A stretch of DNA of 56,985 bases. It comes from Bacilli bacterium (lineage in GTDB: Bacteria; Bacillota_I; Bacilli_A; RFN20; CAG-826). Where the stretch lies: positions 1 to 56,985 of the forward strand of contig JAEDIE010000005.1 in assembly GCA_016296775.1 (NCBI GenBank). The letters run 5' to 3'. The notes beneath the pieces were generated by a model. The model did no database searches. It was not told where the DNA came from and was given only the letters and a program-made list of their open reading frames with translations. Both the position numbers and the translations under genes were made by a program. This document shows, in pieces, positions 18,304 through 28,025 of this stretch. How positions within the stretch are numbered: the stretch's first letter is position 1; every line of letters starts with the position of its first letter.

Positions 18304-18332
18304 AAAGGGAGGATGCAAAAGCATTAATTATG
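18304..18332 (+). promoter_or_regulatory. Unusual translation start: Shine-Dalgarno, mini-ORF/hairpin, then start codon
   Basis: AAAGGGAGG (18304-18312) is followed at once by a five-codon frame (ATG at 18313, TAA at 18325-18327) and then, two bases later, by the real ATG (18330). ATGC-AAAA-GCAT (18313-18324) can also fold as a hairpin, which would shorten the 17-nt spacing to about 5 nt. Confidence 0.55.
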
Positions 18333-21300
18333 AAAAAATTATCAATTCTTGCACTTGCTGCAACCGCTTTATTAATTAGCGGTGCAAATGGAATAGCAGC
18401 AAATAATAATTTACATAGCGTTGTTAGTACTACAAAAAATGCTGCCGGAGATATAACAAATGTATCTGTAGCAGGCACATATAATAGTAGTGATTGGTTT
18501 ACCACTGCAACAAATATTGCTATTGGTCTTAACAATATTACAAAATCAAATGGTTTTGGAATTTTATGTAGTACATCATATGGAGTAAATAGCCCAGCTA
18601 TTGAGTTATATGATGCAAATATGAACTTAACTACAATTTCTAGTGTTGAAGGCTTTGGAAATCAAATCTTATTAAATAGAGGAGCTGCACATAATTATAA
18701 TGGATACTTTTTAAATGTTCCTGCAGGACTTCATTTATTAATGGGTTCTCCATTTACTTCATCTAGTGATTATGTAGATGAATATCTTCATTTTGATACT
18801 GCTCAATATTTTTATTGTGAAGTTGCAAATGGTGAACAAGGACAATGGACTGCTGTTGAAATGCCAAGTGAAGTCACTGTAGCTAATGATAATGTTACTT
18901 TAGCATCTGGTGAAACTCTTGCAATCGGAGCTTCAAAAGTTGGTGGAACTGATTTACTTAAATATTCATATTCTACAAGCGATAATACAGTTGCATCAGT
19001 TTCAAGTGATGGAACAATTACTGCAAATAATGCTGGTACATGTACAATTACTATTAAATATGGTGTTGTTACAAAAACTATGTCAGTTACTGTTACAGGT
19101 GCTGAAGCTGTTCAAACAGGTATTAAAATTAAAACTGGAAAAACAATTAGTACAACTGAATGTAAAGGCTATTCATTATCAGAATTAACAGCTGTAAAAA
19201 TGTATGGTGATGTTGAAGGTGATCAAATTGTAATCACTGAAGATATGATTAGTGGCACCTTTGATAAAAATGCTGTTGGTGAATATACATTAACTTTAAC
19301 TAGCGATGGATTTAGCGATACATTTACAGTTACTGTTACACCAATTCCAGTTATTTCAATGGGTGAATTAGTAGAAGGTTATAATTTTGGAAATAATTCT
19401 GGTTGGGGTAATTTCTACATTGTGACAACTTCTCCAGATGTTAGTCATTATGTTGATTTAACAGGCGAAGCCTTAGCTGATGTTGCTTCATCTATTGAAT
19501 TAAATGGTGCTCCTGTTGAAGTTAATGGAATTAAGCAACTTGGTGGTGGAAGATATGAATTCTATTTTAAAGATCCAACCTTCAAAGCAGGTGATGTACT
19601 TACAATTAAAGAAGGATTAAAAATGTATCATTATAGTGGTACATTATCTGGACATACTCCAAATGGTGATGGTATTTTCTATCCAATAGGAAAATTAGAT
19701 AAAGATTATAAATTTGTATATGGAAATGGATGGCATGTTTATGCTGGTGAACCAACTGAATTAACAGTAGGAATGACCGATGCATTAGTTGCAATTGGTG
19801 AAGCTCTCCAAATTCCTTATAGTGTTGGTCCTAATGGAACATATGGAACACCTCTATTTGCTAGTGAAAATCCTTCAATTGCCACAGTTAGTAATACTGG
19901 CGTTATTGAAGGTGTCAGTGTTGGTGTAACAAAAGTTACTATAACCCTTGGAAGTGTTGTTAAAGAGATTACAGTTAATGTTACTGAAGCAAAAGCAATT
20001 AAGGGTGTAAAAATTACAAATGTACCTAACTATTATTCAATAGTAGTTGGAAGCGATCCAAAAGCATTTACCCCATCTTTAACTACTGCAAAGTTAGTAT
20101 TTGAAGATGATACTACAAGTAGTGAATTTGCAATTAGTGAAGGCGATTACACAATTGGTGAATTCTCAACTGCAACTGAAGGAGATATTCAAGTTCCAGT
20201 AAGTGTTACTGTTAAGGGTGTAAAATATGATACAACTTTAGCTGCTAAAGTTTATGCTTATTATGATCAAGAAGTTTATGAAGTAGGTATCGTTGATTGG
20301 TTTAGTTATGCAACATTTATTAGAGTTGATAACACATCTACAAACACTGCAAACATTACAACTTCTCCATTATTAAAGGATCAATTAAGCAAGATTAAAT
20401 ATACAAGAAAAGATGGTAGTGAAGTTACAATTAATGGAAACTATCAATTAGGAGCAAATATTGCTTTATTCCCATCATTCTTATATGAAAGTGAAGGACA
20501 TGCAGCAATTAATGATAGTAACTATAACGCAGAAGGATACTATCAAGTAGGAGACCTTCTTACCATAGAAGAGAATTGTCCAGTATTAAAATGGACTGGT
20601 GATAAAGCTCCAACTGCTACTGATGATAATGCAATCGCTGAAGGAACTGGTGAATTTATTGTTGAAGGTTACTTCACAAAATCAGTTCAATATAAATACA
20701 ATGGTTCAATTTGGACAAAATGGGTTGAATTTACTGATTTAAGTCTTGAAAAAACAACTATGGAAGTTGAAGTTGGTAAGACTGCAAAAGTACCTGCTAC
20801 AAGAACTCCAGAAGATGCAACACAAGGTACATTTAGCTATGTTTCAAGTGATGAAACAGTCGTTACAGTTACTTCTAATGGTGTTATTAAAGGTATGAAA
20901 CCTGGAACTGCAACAATTACTGTTACATTAAGTGATCCTGATTATCCAGAAAAAACAAAGACTGCTACATTAACAGTTACAGTTACTGATAAGATTACTG
21001 GTTTTGCTTTAGATAGTGAAGAAACATTAAATGTCACAAAAGGAACAACTGAAGAAGAGTTACTTAAGATGTTAAGTGGAACATTCACTTGGGCAAGTGG
21101 TAAGAAAGAAGGCGCAGTTGATTTTACAAGCGCAACAATTAAGAACTATGATAAGGACACAGTTGGAGAACAAACAATTGTTGTTTCAGTCGATGTAGAT
21201 GGTACAAAGGTAACTTCTAATATCACAATTAATGTTGTTAAAAAGTCTGGCTGTGGTGGATCAATTTTAGCTACAAGTGCTATTGTTTCATCATTAGCTA

Positions 21301-21347
21301 TTGTTGGTGGAGCTATTGCTCTTGCTAGCAAGAAAAAAAGAAAATAA
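18330..21347 (+). CDS. Secreted Ig-like (Big_2) surface protein with C-terminal membrane anchor
   Basis: Protein of 1005 residues with an N-terminal signal peptide (hydrophobic 5-18, likely cut near ANGIAA). Three Big_2-type Ig modules can be seen at about 180-260, 473-553 and 798-887, with motifs like VASVSSDGTITANNAGTCTITI. They are separated by other beta-rich modules, some like Big_3. The C terminus is GCGGS (Cys975), a hydrophobic helix and a KKKRK tail, with no LPXTG motif. It should be displayed on the surface and could bind the glycan for the lipoprotein enzymes encoded before it. No enzymatic motif is seen. Confidence 0.8.
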   Translation: MKKLSILALAATALLISGANGIAANNNLHSVVSTTKNAAGDITNVSVAGTYNSSDWFTTATNIAIGLNNITKSNGFGILCSTSYGVNSPAIELYDANMNLTTISSVEGFGNQILLNRGAAHNYNGYFLNVPAGLHLLMGSPFTSSSDYVDEYLHFDTAQYFYCEVANGEQGQWTAVEMPSEVTVANDNVTLASGETLAIGASKVGGTDLLKYSYSTSDNTVASVSSDGTITANNAGTCTITIKYGVVTKTMSVTVTGAEAVQTGIKIKTGKTISTTECKGYSLSELTAVKMYGDVEGDQIVITEDMISGTFDKNAVGEYTLTLTSDGFSDTFTVTVTPIPVISMGELVEGYNFGNNSGWGNFYIVTTSPDVSHYVDLTGEALADVASSIELNGAPVEVNGIKQLGGGRYEFYFKDPTFKAGDVLTIKEGLKMYHYSGTLSGHTPNGDGIFYPIGKLDKDYKFVYGNGWHVYAGEPTELTVGMTDALVAIGEALQIPYSVGPNGTYGTPLFASENPSIATVSNTGVIEGVSVGVTKVTITLGSVVKEITVNVTEAKAIKGVKITNVPNYYSIVVGSDPKAFTPSLTTAKLVFEDDTTSSEFAISEGDYTIGEFSTATEGDIQVPVSVTVKGVKYDTTLAAKVYAYYDQEVYEVGIVDWFSYATFIRVDNTSTNTANITTSPLLKDQLSKIKYTRKDGSEVTINGNYQLGANIALFPSFLYESEGHAAINDSNYNAEGYYQVGDLLTIEENCPVLKWTGDKAPTATDDNAIAEGTGEFIVEGYFTKSVQYKYNGSIWTKWVEFTDLSLEKTTMEVEVGKTAKVPATRTPEDATQGTFSYVSSDETVVTVTSNGVIKGMKPGTATITVTLSDPDYPEKTKTATLTVTVTDKITGFALDSEETLNVTKGTTEEELLKMLSGTFTWASGKKEGAVDFTSATIKNYDKDTVGEQTIVVSVDVDGTKVTSNITINVVKKSGCGGSILATSAIVSSLAIVGGAIALASKKKRK

Positions 21348-21401
21348 CTAGTAAAACAATATAAATTTTAAATAAAACGCGTTATAAGGGGATTTAATAT
21401 T

Positions 21402-23909
21402 ATGTTCAAACTAAATGAAATTAAGATTAATTACATGATTGAACCTTTAACAATTAGAAATGATGTTAAAGTATTATGGAATTATGATTTAAATACTTTA
21501 GAAGAACAAAAAAGCTATCAAATCATAGTTAAAAATGAATTTGGAGAAATAATCTACGACACTTCTTTAGTAGAAACATCTGCTATGGAATGTAAACTAG
21601 AAGGCATTAATTTGCCTTCTAGGTCAAGATTTAATGTTCTTTTAAAAGTAATATCTATTACAGGAAATCAAGAAACAAAAGAGACATTCTTTGAAACTAC
21701 ATTAAATGATGATGAATGGAAAGGTAAATGGACATCAATTCCTGACTCTTTTAATGGTGGAACACTCTATTTTAGAAAACAATTTAAATTAGAAAATAAG
21801 AAAATTAAAAGAGCTAGATGCTACGTCTGTGGAATTGGATATCATGAATTATATATTAATGGTAAAAAGGTTAAAGATTCAGTATTAAATCCTGGTGTAA
21901 CAAATTATGATTTAACATTACTTTACGACACCTATGAGTTAGAACCATTTTTAGAAAATGGAGATAACGTCATGGGTGTTGAAGTTGGATATGGTTGGTA
22001 TGGAAGTCGTAAATTATTGCTTCAACTTTATGTAACTTATGAAGATGGAAGCGAATACGAAGACCATTCGACTTGTAATTATGGTTGGTGGGTAACTGGA
22101 ACGCCAATTATTGATAATTCTATTTATGGTGGGGAAATTTATGATGCTAGAAAAGAAGAATTAACAGCTCCTCATTGGTGTAAAAAAGAATTTCAACCAA
22201 CATGGGCAAATGGATGGATGTATACCATTCTTACTCAAAATCCAGTTGGAAAACTTACTCCTCAAGAAATTGATCCAATCCGTGTCTTAAATGAATTTGA
22301 TGTGTATAAAACAATTCAAATTGATAAAACTCACATAGTCTATGATTTTAATCAAAATATGGCTGGTTGGGCAAAAATTAAAGTTGAAGGTAAAAGAGGA
22401 AGTAAAGTAACTTTAGTATATGCTGAAGGATTAAAAGAAGATAATCATGTAAATCAACTTAATTTAAGAAGTGCAAGATGTAGTGATACATATATTCTTA
22501 AAGGTGAAGGAGTTGAAGAATATGCTCCAAGATTTACATATCATGGATTCCAATATGTCGAAGCTATCATTGAAGGTGAAGTTAATATATTATCGATAAA
22601 AGGAATGCATGTACATAGCGATGTTAAGGTTGTTGGTAGTTTTAGATGTAGTGATGAAATATTGAATAGATTGCACAAAATGGCAGTTATTACTGAGCAA
22701 AATAATCAATATTCCATTCTTACCGATTGTCCTCAAAGAGATGAAAGATTTGGTTGGTTAAATGATGTTTCAAGTAGACAATTCCAAACAAATTTTAACT
22801 TTGATATGGATAGATTTTATAACAAAGTTGTTCATGATATTTATGAAACTCAAAATGAAGAAGGAGCAATTGCAGATACTGCTCCATATTATACCGGTGG
22901 ACAACCTGCAGATACTACGACTGCTTCATACTTATTATTAGCTTTATCAACATATAAATTATATGGTGATAAGGAATTGGTAATTAAAGAATACGACGGT
23001 TTAAAGAAGTGGGTTGAATATCTTCTTTCTAAACAACATGGATACATCATGGATTATTATTACTATGCTGATTGGGTATCTCCTCAAACATTAAAAAATA
23101 GTAATAGTGATGGTATATTTATCTCAAGTTTATTCCTTCATTGGCATTTAAAATTAATTGCTGAATTAGCAAATATTGCCTCAAGAAAAGAAGATTATGA
23201 AAGATATTCTTTAATGGTAAAAGAAAGTAAAGAAGCAATTAATAAAAAATATTATCATGAAGAAACACACTCATATTCACTATCTACTCAATGTGAAAAT
23301 GCTATGGCAATTTGGTTAGATGTTTGTGAAGAAAAAAATAAGAAAGACGTATTTGATAATATTGTAAAAGACATTATTCATAACAATTATCACCTTACTT
23401 GTGGTAATCAAGGATATAGACATGTTTTCTATTTACTTTGTGAATATGGGTATGGTGATTTAGCTATAAAAGTATTGAAAAACGAAGAATATCCTGGATG
23501 GGGATATATGGTAAAAATGAATGCTTCAACTATTTGGGAAAGATGGGAAGCTGAAATGCAAAATGAAATGCATAGTTTTGATCACCCAATGTTTGGTAGT
23601 TTTGATGCTATTTTCTACCATTATTTTGGTGGCATTCAATATGATGGAGTTGGCTGTGATAAAACAGTTATTCATCCTTATGTAGTAGATTCATTATCTT
23701 TTGTTGAATCTTCATTCAAGACAGTTAAAGGGACATTTACTTCTAATTGGAAGAAGGTAGGTGAAAATGTTGAATATTATATTGAAATACCTGTTAATTT
23801 GAAGATTAAAGTAATTATTGATAGAGAAATTGAATCTATTAATGGAACAAAAGCATATGGTAAAGAATTTTATTTAAGTGGAGGGCACTATACTATTATT
23901 AGTAAGTGA
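21402..23909 (+). CDS. Alpha-L-rhamnosidase, GH78 (copy A)
   Basis: Inverting glycosidase that releases L-rhamnose from the non-reducing end of rhamnosides. The length of 835 residues is typical. N-terminal beta-sandwich domains (about 1-370) precede the (alpha/alpha)6 barrel. The barrel motif DCPQRDERFGW starts at Asp442 and includes Glu448 (general acid by family analogy), and TIWERWEAE contains Glu713 (general base). There is no signal peptide, so it works on imported oligosaccharides in the cytoplasm. The Shine-Dalgarno site is AAGGGG. Copy B lies 4 kb downstream with rhaD and rhaB in between. Confidence 0.93.
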   Translation: MFKLNEIKINYMIEPLTIRNDVKVLWNYDLNTLEEQKSYQIIVKNEFGEIIYDTSLVETSAMECKLEGINLPSRSRFNVLLKVISITGNQETKETFFETTLNDDEWKGKWTSIPDSFNGGTLYFRKQFKLENKKIKRARCYVCGIGYHELYINGKKVKDSVLNPGVTNYDLTLLYDTYELEPFLENGDNVMGVEVGYGWYGSRKLLLQLYVTYEDGSEYEDHSTCNYGWWVTGTPIIDNSIYGGEIYDARKEELTAPHWCKKEFQPTWANGWMYTILTQNPVGKLTPQEIDPIRVLNEFDVYKTIQIDKTHIVYDFNQNMAGWAKIKVEGKRGSKVTLVYAEGLKEDNHVNQLNLRSARCSDTYILKGEGVEEYAPRFTYHGFQYVEAIIEGEVNILSIKGMHVHSDVKVVGSFRCSDEILNRLHKMAVITEQNNQYSILTDCPQRDERFGWLNDVSSRQFQTNFNFDMDRFYNKVVHDIYETQNEEGAIADTAPYYTGGQPADTTTASYLLLALSTYKLYGDKELVIKEYDGLKKWVEYLLSKQHGYIMDYYYYADWVSPQTLKNSNSDGIFISSLFLHWHLKLIAELANIASRKEDYERYSLMVKESKEAINKKYYHEETHSYSLSTQCENAMAIWLDVCEEKNKKDVFDNIVKDIIHNNYHLTCGNQGYRHVFYLLCEYGYGDLAIKVLKNEEYPGWGYMVKMNASTIWERWEAEMQNEMHSFDHPMFGSFDAIFYHYFGGIQYDGVGCDKTVIHPYVVDSLSFVESSFKTVKGTFTSNWKKVGENVEYYIEIPVNLKIKVIIDREIESINGTKAYGKEFYLSGGHYTIISK

Positions 23910-23915
23910 AGATTT

Positions 23916-24728
23916 ATGAAAAATATATTAAGTTATCCAGTTTTAATTGAGGTCTGTGATATCATAGATAAGATGTATCAGTTAGGTTGGGATGAAAGAA
24001 ATGGCGGAAATGTTTCCTACTTGCTTGAAGAAAATGAATTAAAAGAATATTTAGATTTAAGTAAGGTTTTAAGAACATATCCATTAAACTTTGATGCAAG
24101 CGAACTAAAGGGAAAGTATTTTCTTGCAACTGGAACTGGAAAGTATTTTAGAAATACAAAGAAAGATCCTGAAACTAATTTGGGCATTTTTAGAGTAAGT
24201 GATGATGGATTAAATGCTGAATTAATTTGGGGATATAAAGATGGTGGTAGATCCACAAGTGAAACTTATGCCCACCTTATGTGTCATGCAACAAGATTAA
24301 AAGTTGATCCAAAACATAGAGTAGTTATTCATTCACATCCTACTAATATATTAGCTTTAACCCATATTCTTCCTAATGATGAAAAAATATTTACTAAAGA
24401 ATTATGGAAGGTTATGACTGAATGTATTGTTGTTTTTCCTGAAGGAATTGGCGTCCTTCCTTGGATGCAATGCGGCACTTATGAAATAGGTGTTGAAACA
24501 TGTAAGAAAATGACTGATAGAAGATTAGTTGTTTGGGGTTTACATGGTATTTATGGTGTTGGAGAAACAATTGATGAAGCTTTTGGACTTATTGAAACAG
24601 TTGAAAAAGCAAGCGATGTCTACCTTAAATATCGTAATTTTAAGGAAATAAATACAATTAGTGATGAAAATTTAAAGGGTATAGCCAAATTTTATGGAGG
24701 AAAGCCAAGAGAAGGCTATTTAGATTAA
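23916..24728 (+). CDS. rhaD: Rhamnulose-1-phosphate aldolase
   Basis: Class II aldolase that splits L-rhamnulose-1-phosphate into DHAP and L-lactaldehyde. The length is 270 residues. Zinc ligands of the family are seen at His139 and His141 (HSHPT) and His210 (LHGIYG), with catalytic Glu116 in STSETYAHL. RNGGNVSYLL at the N terminus and LATGTGKYF are substrate-phosphate motifs. It begins 6 nt behind the rhamnosidase, and its stop TAA overlaps the rhaB ATG. Confidence 0.95.
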   Translation: MKNILSYPVLIEVCDIIDKMYQLGWDERNGGNVSYLLEENELKEYLDLSKVLRTYPLNFDASELKGKYFLATGTGKYFRNTKKDPETNLGIFRVSDDGLNAELIWGYKDGGRSTSETYAHLMCHATRLKVDPKHRVVIHSHPTNILALTHILPNDEKIFTKELWKVMTECIVVFPEGIGVLPWMQCGTYEIGVETCKKMTDRRLVVWGLHGIYGVGETIDEAFGLIETVEKASDVYLKYRNFKEINTISDENLKGIAKFYGGKPREGYLD

Positions 24729-26047
24729 TGGAAAAATATTATCTTGCTATTGATATCGGAGCAACAAGCGGGAGACACATTCTTGCTCATTATAACGAAA
24801 ATAATGAACTTGTTTTTGAAGAAGTCTATCGTTTTTTAAACAAAATTAATAAAAAAGATGGTCATTTATATTGGGATGTAGATTTATTATTCAAAAACAT
24901 TGTTGATGGTTTAAAAGAATGTTCTAAATTAAACAAAATTCCAACGTATATTGGAATCGACACATTTGGTGTTGATTATTGTTTGCTTGATGAAAACGAT
25001 AATTTAGTAAGAGATATTTATTCATATAGAGATTATAGAACTGATATATCCCTAGTAGAATTTGAAAAAGAGATGGGAATTGATATACTTTTTGCAAAAA
25101 CCGGTGTATATCCTCATTCATTTAACACTTTATACCAATTATATGATGATAAGATGAAAGGATTGTTAAAGAAAACAAAAACCATCATGTATTATCCTTG
25201 CTATTTAGCTTATCTTTTAACTGGTGTAAAAAATAATGAAATCTCTATTGCTTCTACAAGCGGAATGTTATCAAAAGATACAAAAGAATATGATGAAGAC
25301 ATTTTAAAGATTCTAGGCATTAGTAAAGATGTATTTGCTCCAACAATTGAAGCTAGACACATTATTGGCGAACTTAGTGAGAAAATTCAAAAAGAAGTTG
25401 GATTTAATGCTATTGTTAAACAAGTTTATTGTCATGATACGGCTAGTGCTACAATTGGAGCCTCTACTACAAAGGAAGAAATATTCATTTCAAGTGGTAC
25501 ATGGTCATTAATTGGTGTTATAAATGACAAATACTTAACTAGTAAAGAAATTTACGAACAAGGTTTTACAAATGAATTAAATTCTAAAAACGAAGTTAGA
25601 TTTTTAAAAAATATTGTTGGAATGTTTATCATCAACGAAATTGAAAAAGAACAAAAAGAAAGAATTAAAATTACAACTATTGTTGAAATGGCAAAACAAG
25701 GAACTAATTATAAGGAAATATTTGATCCAACTTTACATAAATTTTTAGCTCCTGTTTCAATGGAAAATACAATTAAAGAGGACTTTATTTTAAGAAATAT
25801 TGTTCCTCCTCAAAATTTAAATGAATTATTCTATTGTGTTTATAATTCATTAGCTCATGCATATAAAGTCGCTGTTGAAGATATAGAAAAGTTAACTAAA
25901 AAAGAATATAAAACCATCAAAGTTTTTGGTGGAGGTAGTAAGAATAAATTTTTAAATCAATTAACTGAGGAAATAACCCACAAAAAAGTGGTTGAAGGAC
26001 CAAGTGAAGCAACAGCTTTTGGAAATGTTTTTTCATTAATTGATTAG
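24728..26047 (+). CDS. rhaB: Rhamnulokinase
   Basis: FGGY-family sugar kinase that phosphorylates L-rhamnulose at C1 with ATP. The N-terminal phosphate loop reads AIDIGATSGRH (about residues 7-17), followed by GIDTFGVDYCLLD. The C-terminal nucleotide-binding signature is VFGGGSKNKFLNQLTEE near 400. The 439-residue length is slightly below E. coli RhaB. The start overlaps the rhaD stop, so RhaD and RhaB are translationally coupled and supply consecutive steps. Confidence 0.94.
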   Translation: MEKYYLAIDIGATSGRHILAHYNENNELVFEEVYRFLNKINKKDGHLYWDVDLLFKNIVDGLKECSKLNKIPTYIGIDTFGVDYCLLDENDNLVRDIYSYRDYRTDISLVEFEKEMGIDILFAKTGVYPHSFNTLYQLYDDKMKGLLKKTKTIMYYPCYLAYLLTGVKNNEISIASTSGMLSKDTKEYDEDILKILGISKDVFAPTIEARHIIGELSEKIQKEVGFNAIVKQVYCHDTASATIGASTTKEEIFISSGTWSLIGVINDKYLTSKEIYEQGFTNELNSKNEVRFLKNIVGMFIINEIEKEQKERIKITTIVEMAKQGTNYKEIFDPTLHKFLAPVSMENTIKEDFILRNIVPPQNLNELFYCVYNSLAHAYKVAVEDIEKLTKKEYKTIKVFGGGSKNKFLNQLTEEITHKKVVEGPSEATAFGNVFSLID

Positions 26048-26059
26048 AAAGGGGTCATT

Positions 26060-27982
26060 ATGGCTTTATTTAAAAAATTAACAAAAGAAGAGAAGATTCA
26101 AGCAAAAGAAAGAGAAAGAATTCATAAAGAAGTAATAAAAGCAGAAAATGAATATCGTAAAGAAGATAAAATTCCTCATGAAGGTGCTTTTGTAACATTA
26201 GAGCATATAAATAAGATTTATGATAATCATGTTCAAGCAGTTTATGATTTTAATTTGGACATAAAGCCAAGAGAATTTATCGTCTTTGTTGGACCAAGTG
26301 GATGTGGTAAATCTACAACTTTAAGAATGATTGCTGGACTTGAAAACATTACATATGGAAATTTGTTCATAAATGGAATCTATAGCAATGATTTAGAACC
26401 AAAAGATAGAGATATCGCCATGGTTTTCCAAAGTTATGCTCTTTATCCTCATATGAGCGTATTTGATAATATGGCATTTGGATTAAAGATTAGAAAACAT
26501 CCAACACTAAATGTTGATACAGTTCTTTTAAAAGAAAAATTGAATATTGTCATTAATTTAGAAAAACAATTATCAAAAAAAGAAAACGAGTTAAAAGATA
26601 TTGAAATTAAAATTAAAAAAGATAGTTCATTAGAAACAATTTTTGATGGAAAGAAAGTACTTTTAACAACAGAAATTACTGAATTAAAAGACAAATTAAA
26701 ATTAGCTAATGAAGAATATATGAAAGTTAAAACAACCCCTGTTTTAATTAAAGACAAAGATAAAATTAGAAGATTGAATAATGATCTTAAATTTTATGAA
26801 TCAAGTTTAGCTAAACTTCATAAGCAACTTGAAAAAACAAAAAAAGCTATAAATAATGCTGCTAATGAGGTATTAATTATAGAATTGAATAAAAATATTG
26901 ATTTAGCAAATGAAAATATTAAAAGAACAAAGGATGAAATTACTTATTTAGAAAATAATGATGTTGTTGTTTATAATAATAAACATTTAACAAAAAGAGA
27001 AGTAAGAGAGCAAGTAGTAAAAGCTGCTAGAATTCTTGATCTTGAAGATTATTTAGATAGAAAACCATCTGCTTTAAGTGGAGGTCAATGTCAAAGAGTT
27101 GCTTTAGGAAGAGCAATTGTTAGAAATTCAAAATTATTCTTAATGGATGAACCACTTAGTAACCTTGATGCTAAACTTAGAGTCCAAATGAGAAGTGAGA
27201 TTGTTAAGTTGCATAATCAATTAGAAACTACAACAATTTACGTTACTCACGATCAAACCGAAGCTATGACGATGGCAAGTAGAATAGTTGTTATGTCTAA
27301 AGGCTATATTCAACAAATTGGAACTCCTAAAGAGATTTATAATCATCCTGCAAATATATTTGTTGCTTCATTTATTGGAAGCCCTGCAATGAATATATTT
27401 GATTGTGAATATGATAATGGAAAATTGAATATTTGTAGTGAATTTAACATCGATTTACCAACTGAATTTATTGAAGCCCATGATAAATTTATTAATACTC
27501 AAATTAAGGAATTAGAAGCTAAAAAAGAAGAATTAAGCAAAGAAATCGATGGTTATTTACAATATCAAGAACAATTAGCTAAGAAAGAAGTCAAGAAAGT
27601 TAGTAGCAATATCTTAAACAATAAGGATCATTATGAATATAACAAACTTGAATTAGCAAGTGTTGAAAATAAGCTTATTAAATATAGAGAATATATTTTA
27701 ACAAACAAACACAATATTAAATTAGGTATAAGACCTGAAGACATTGTCCGTTTAGAAGATAGAACAAGTAAACACAATCTAGGTAAACAATTTGTTTCTT
27801 CTGTTATAGTTCCAGAATTACTAGGACATGAATATTACGTTCATTTCAATTTAGGTAATAATGAATTAATCGCCAAGATCCAAGGAAATGATAATATTCA
27901 AGCAGGAGATAAATTAGAATTAGCATTTAATATGGATTTCTTACATTTATTTGATGATGTTTCTACAAAACTTATAAAATAG
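26060..27982 (+). CDS. Sugar importer ATPase (MsmX/MalK/UgpC type) with coiled-coil insertion
   Basis: Energises the sugar importer of the same operon. NBD motifs: Walker A GPSGCGKST (78-86), Q-loop Gln124, signature LSGGQ (339-343), Walker B LFLMDEP (359-365) and His397. Family members are about 365-370 residues; this one has 640. The excess is (a) a charged 40-residue N-terminal helix, (b) about 160 Lys/Glu/Leu-rich residues (about 147-310) with heptad-like leucines between Q-loop and signature, where Q-to-signature distance is about 215 and not about 55, and (c) a second helical insertion (about 475-545) in the C-terminal TOBE-type domain. All catalytic motifs are intact. GAAAGGGG precedes the start. 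Confidence 0.92.
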   Translation: MALFKKLTKEEKIQAKERERIHKEVIKAENEYRKEDKIPHEGAFVTLEHINKIYDNHVQAVYDFNLDIKPREFIVFVGPSGCGKSTTLRMIAGLENITYGNLFINGIYSNDLEPKDRDIAMVFQSYALYPHMSVFDNMAFGLKIRKHPTLNVDTVLLKEKLNIVINLEKQLSKKENELKDIEIKIKKDSSLETIFDGKKVLLTTEITELKDKLKLANEEYMKVKTTPVLIKDKDKIRRLNNDLKFYESSLAKLHKQLEKTKKAINNAANEVLIIELNKNIDLANENIKRTKDEITYLENNDVVVYNNKHLTKREVREQVVKAARILDLEDYLDRKPSALSGGQCQRVALGRAIVRNSKLFLMDEPLSNLDAKLRVQMRSEIVKLHNQLETTTIYVTHDQTEAMTMASRIVVMSKGYIQQIGTPKEIYNHPANIFVASFIGSPAMNIFDCEYDNGKLNICSEFNIDLPTEFIEAHDKFINTQIKELEAKKEELSKEIDGYLQYQEQLAKKEVKKVSSNILNNKDHYEYNKLELASVENKLIKYREYILTNKHNIKLGIRPEDIVRLEDRTSKHNLGKQFVSSVIVPELLGHEYYVHFNLGNNELIAKIQGNDNIQAGDKLELAFNMDFLHLFDDVSTKLIK

Positions 27983-28025
27983 TTTATATAAATAATTATC
28001 ATTTTTGATAATAAAGGAAGCGAAA

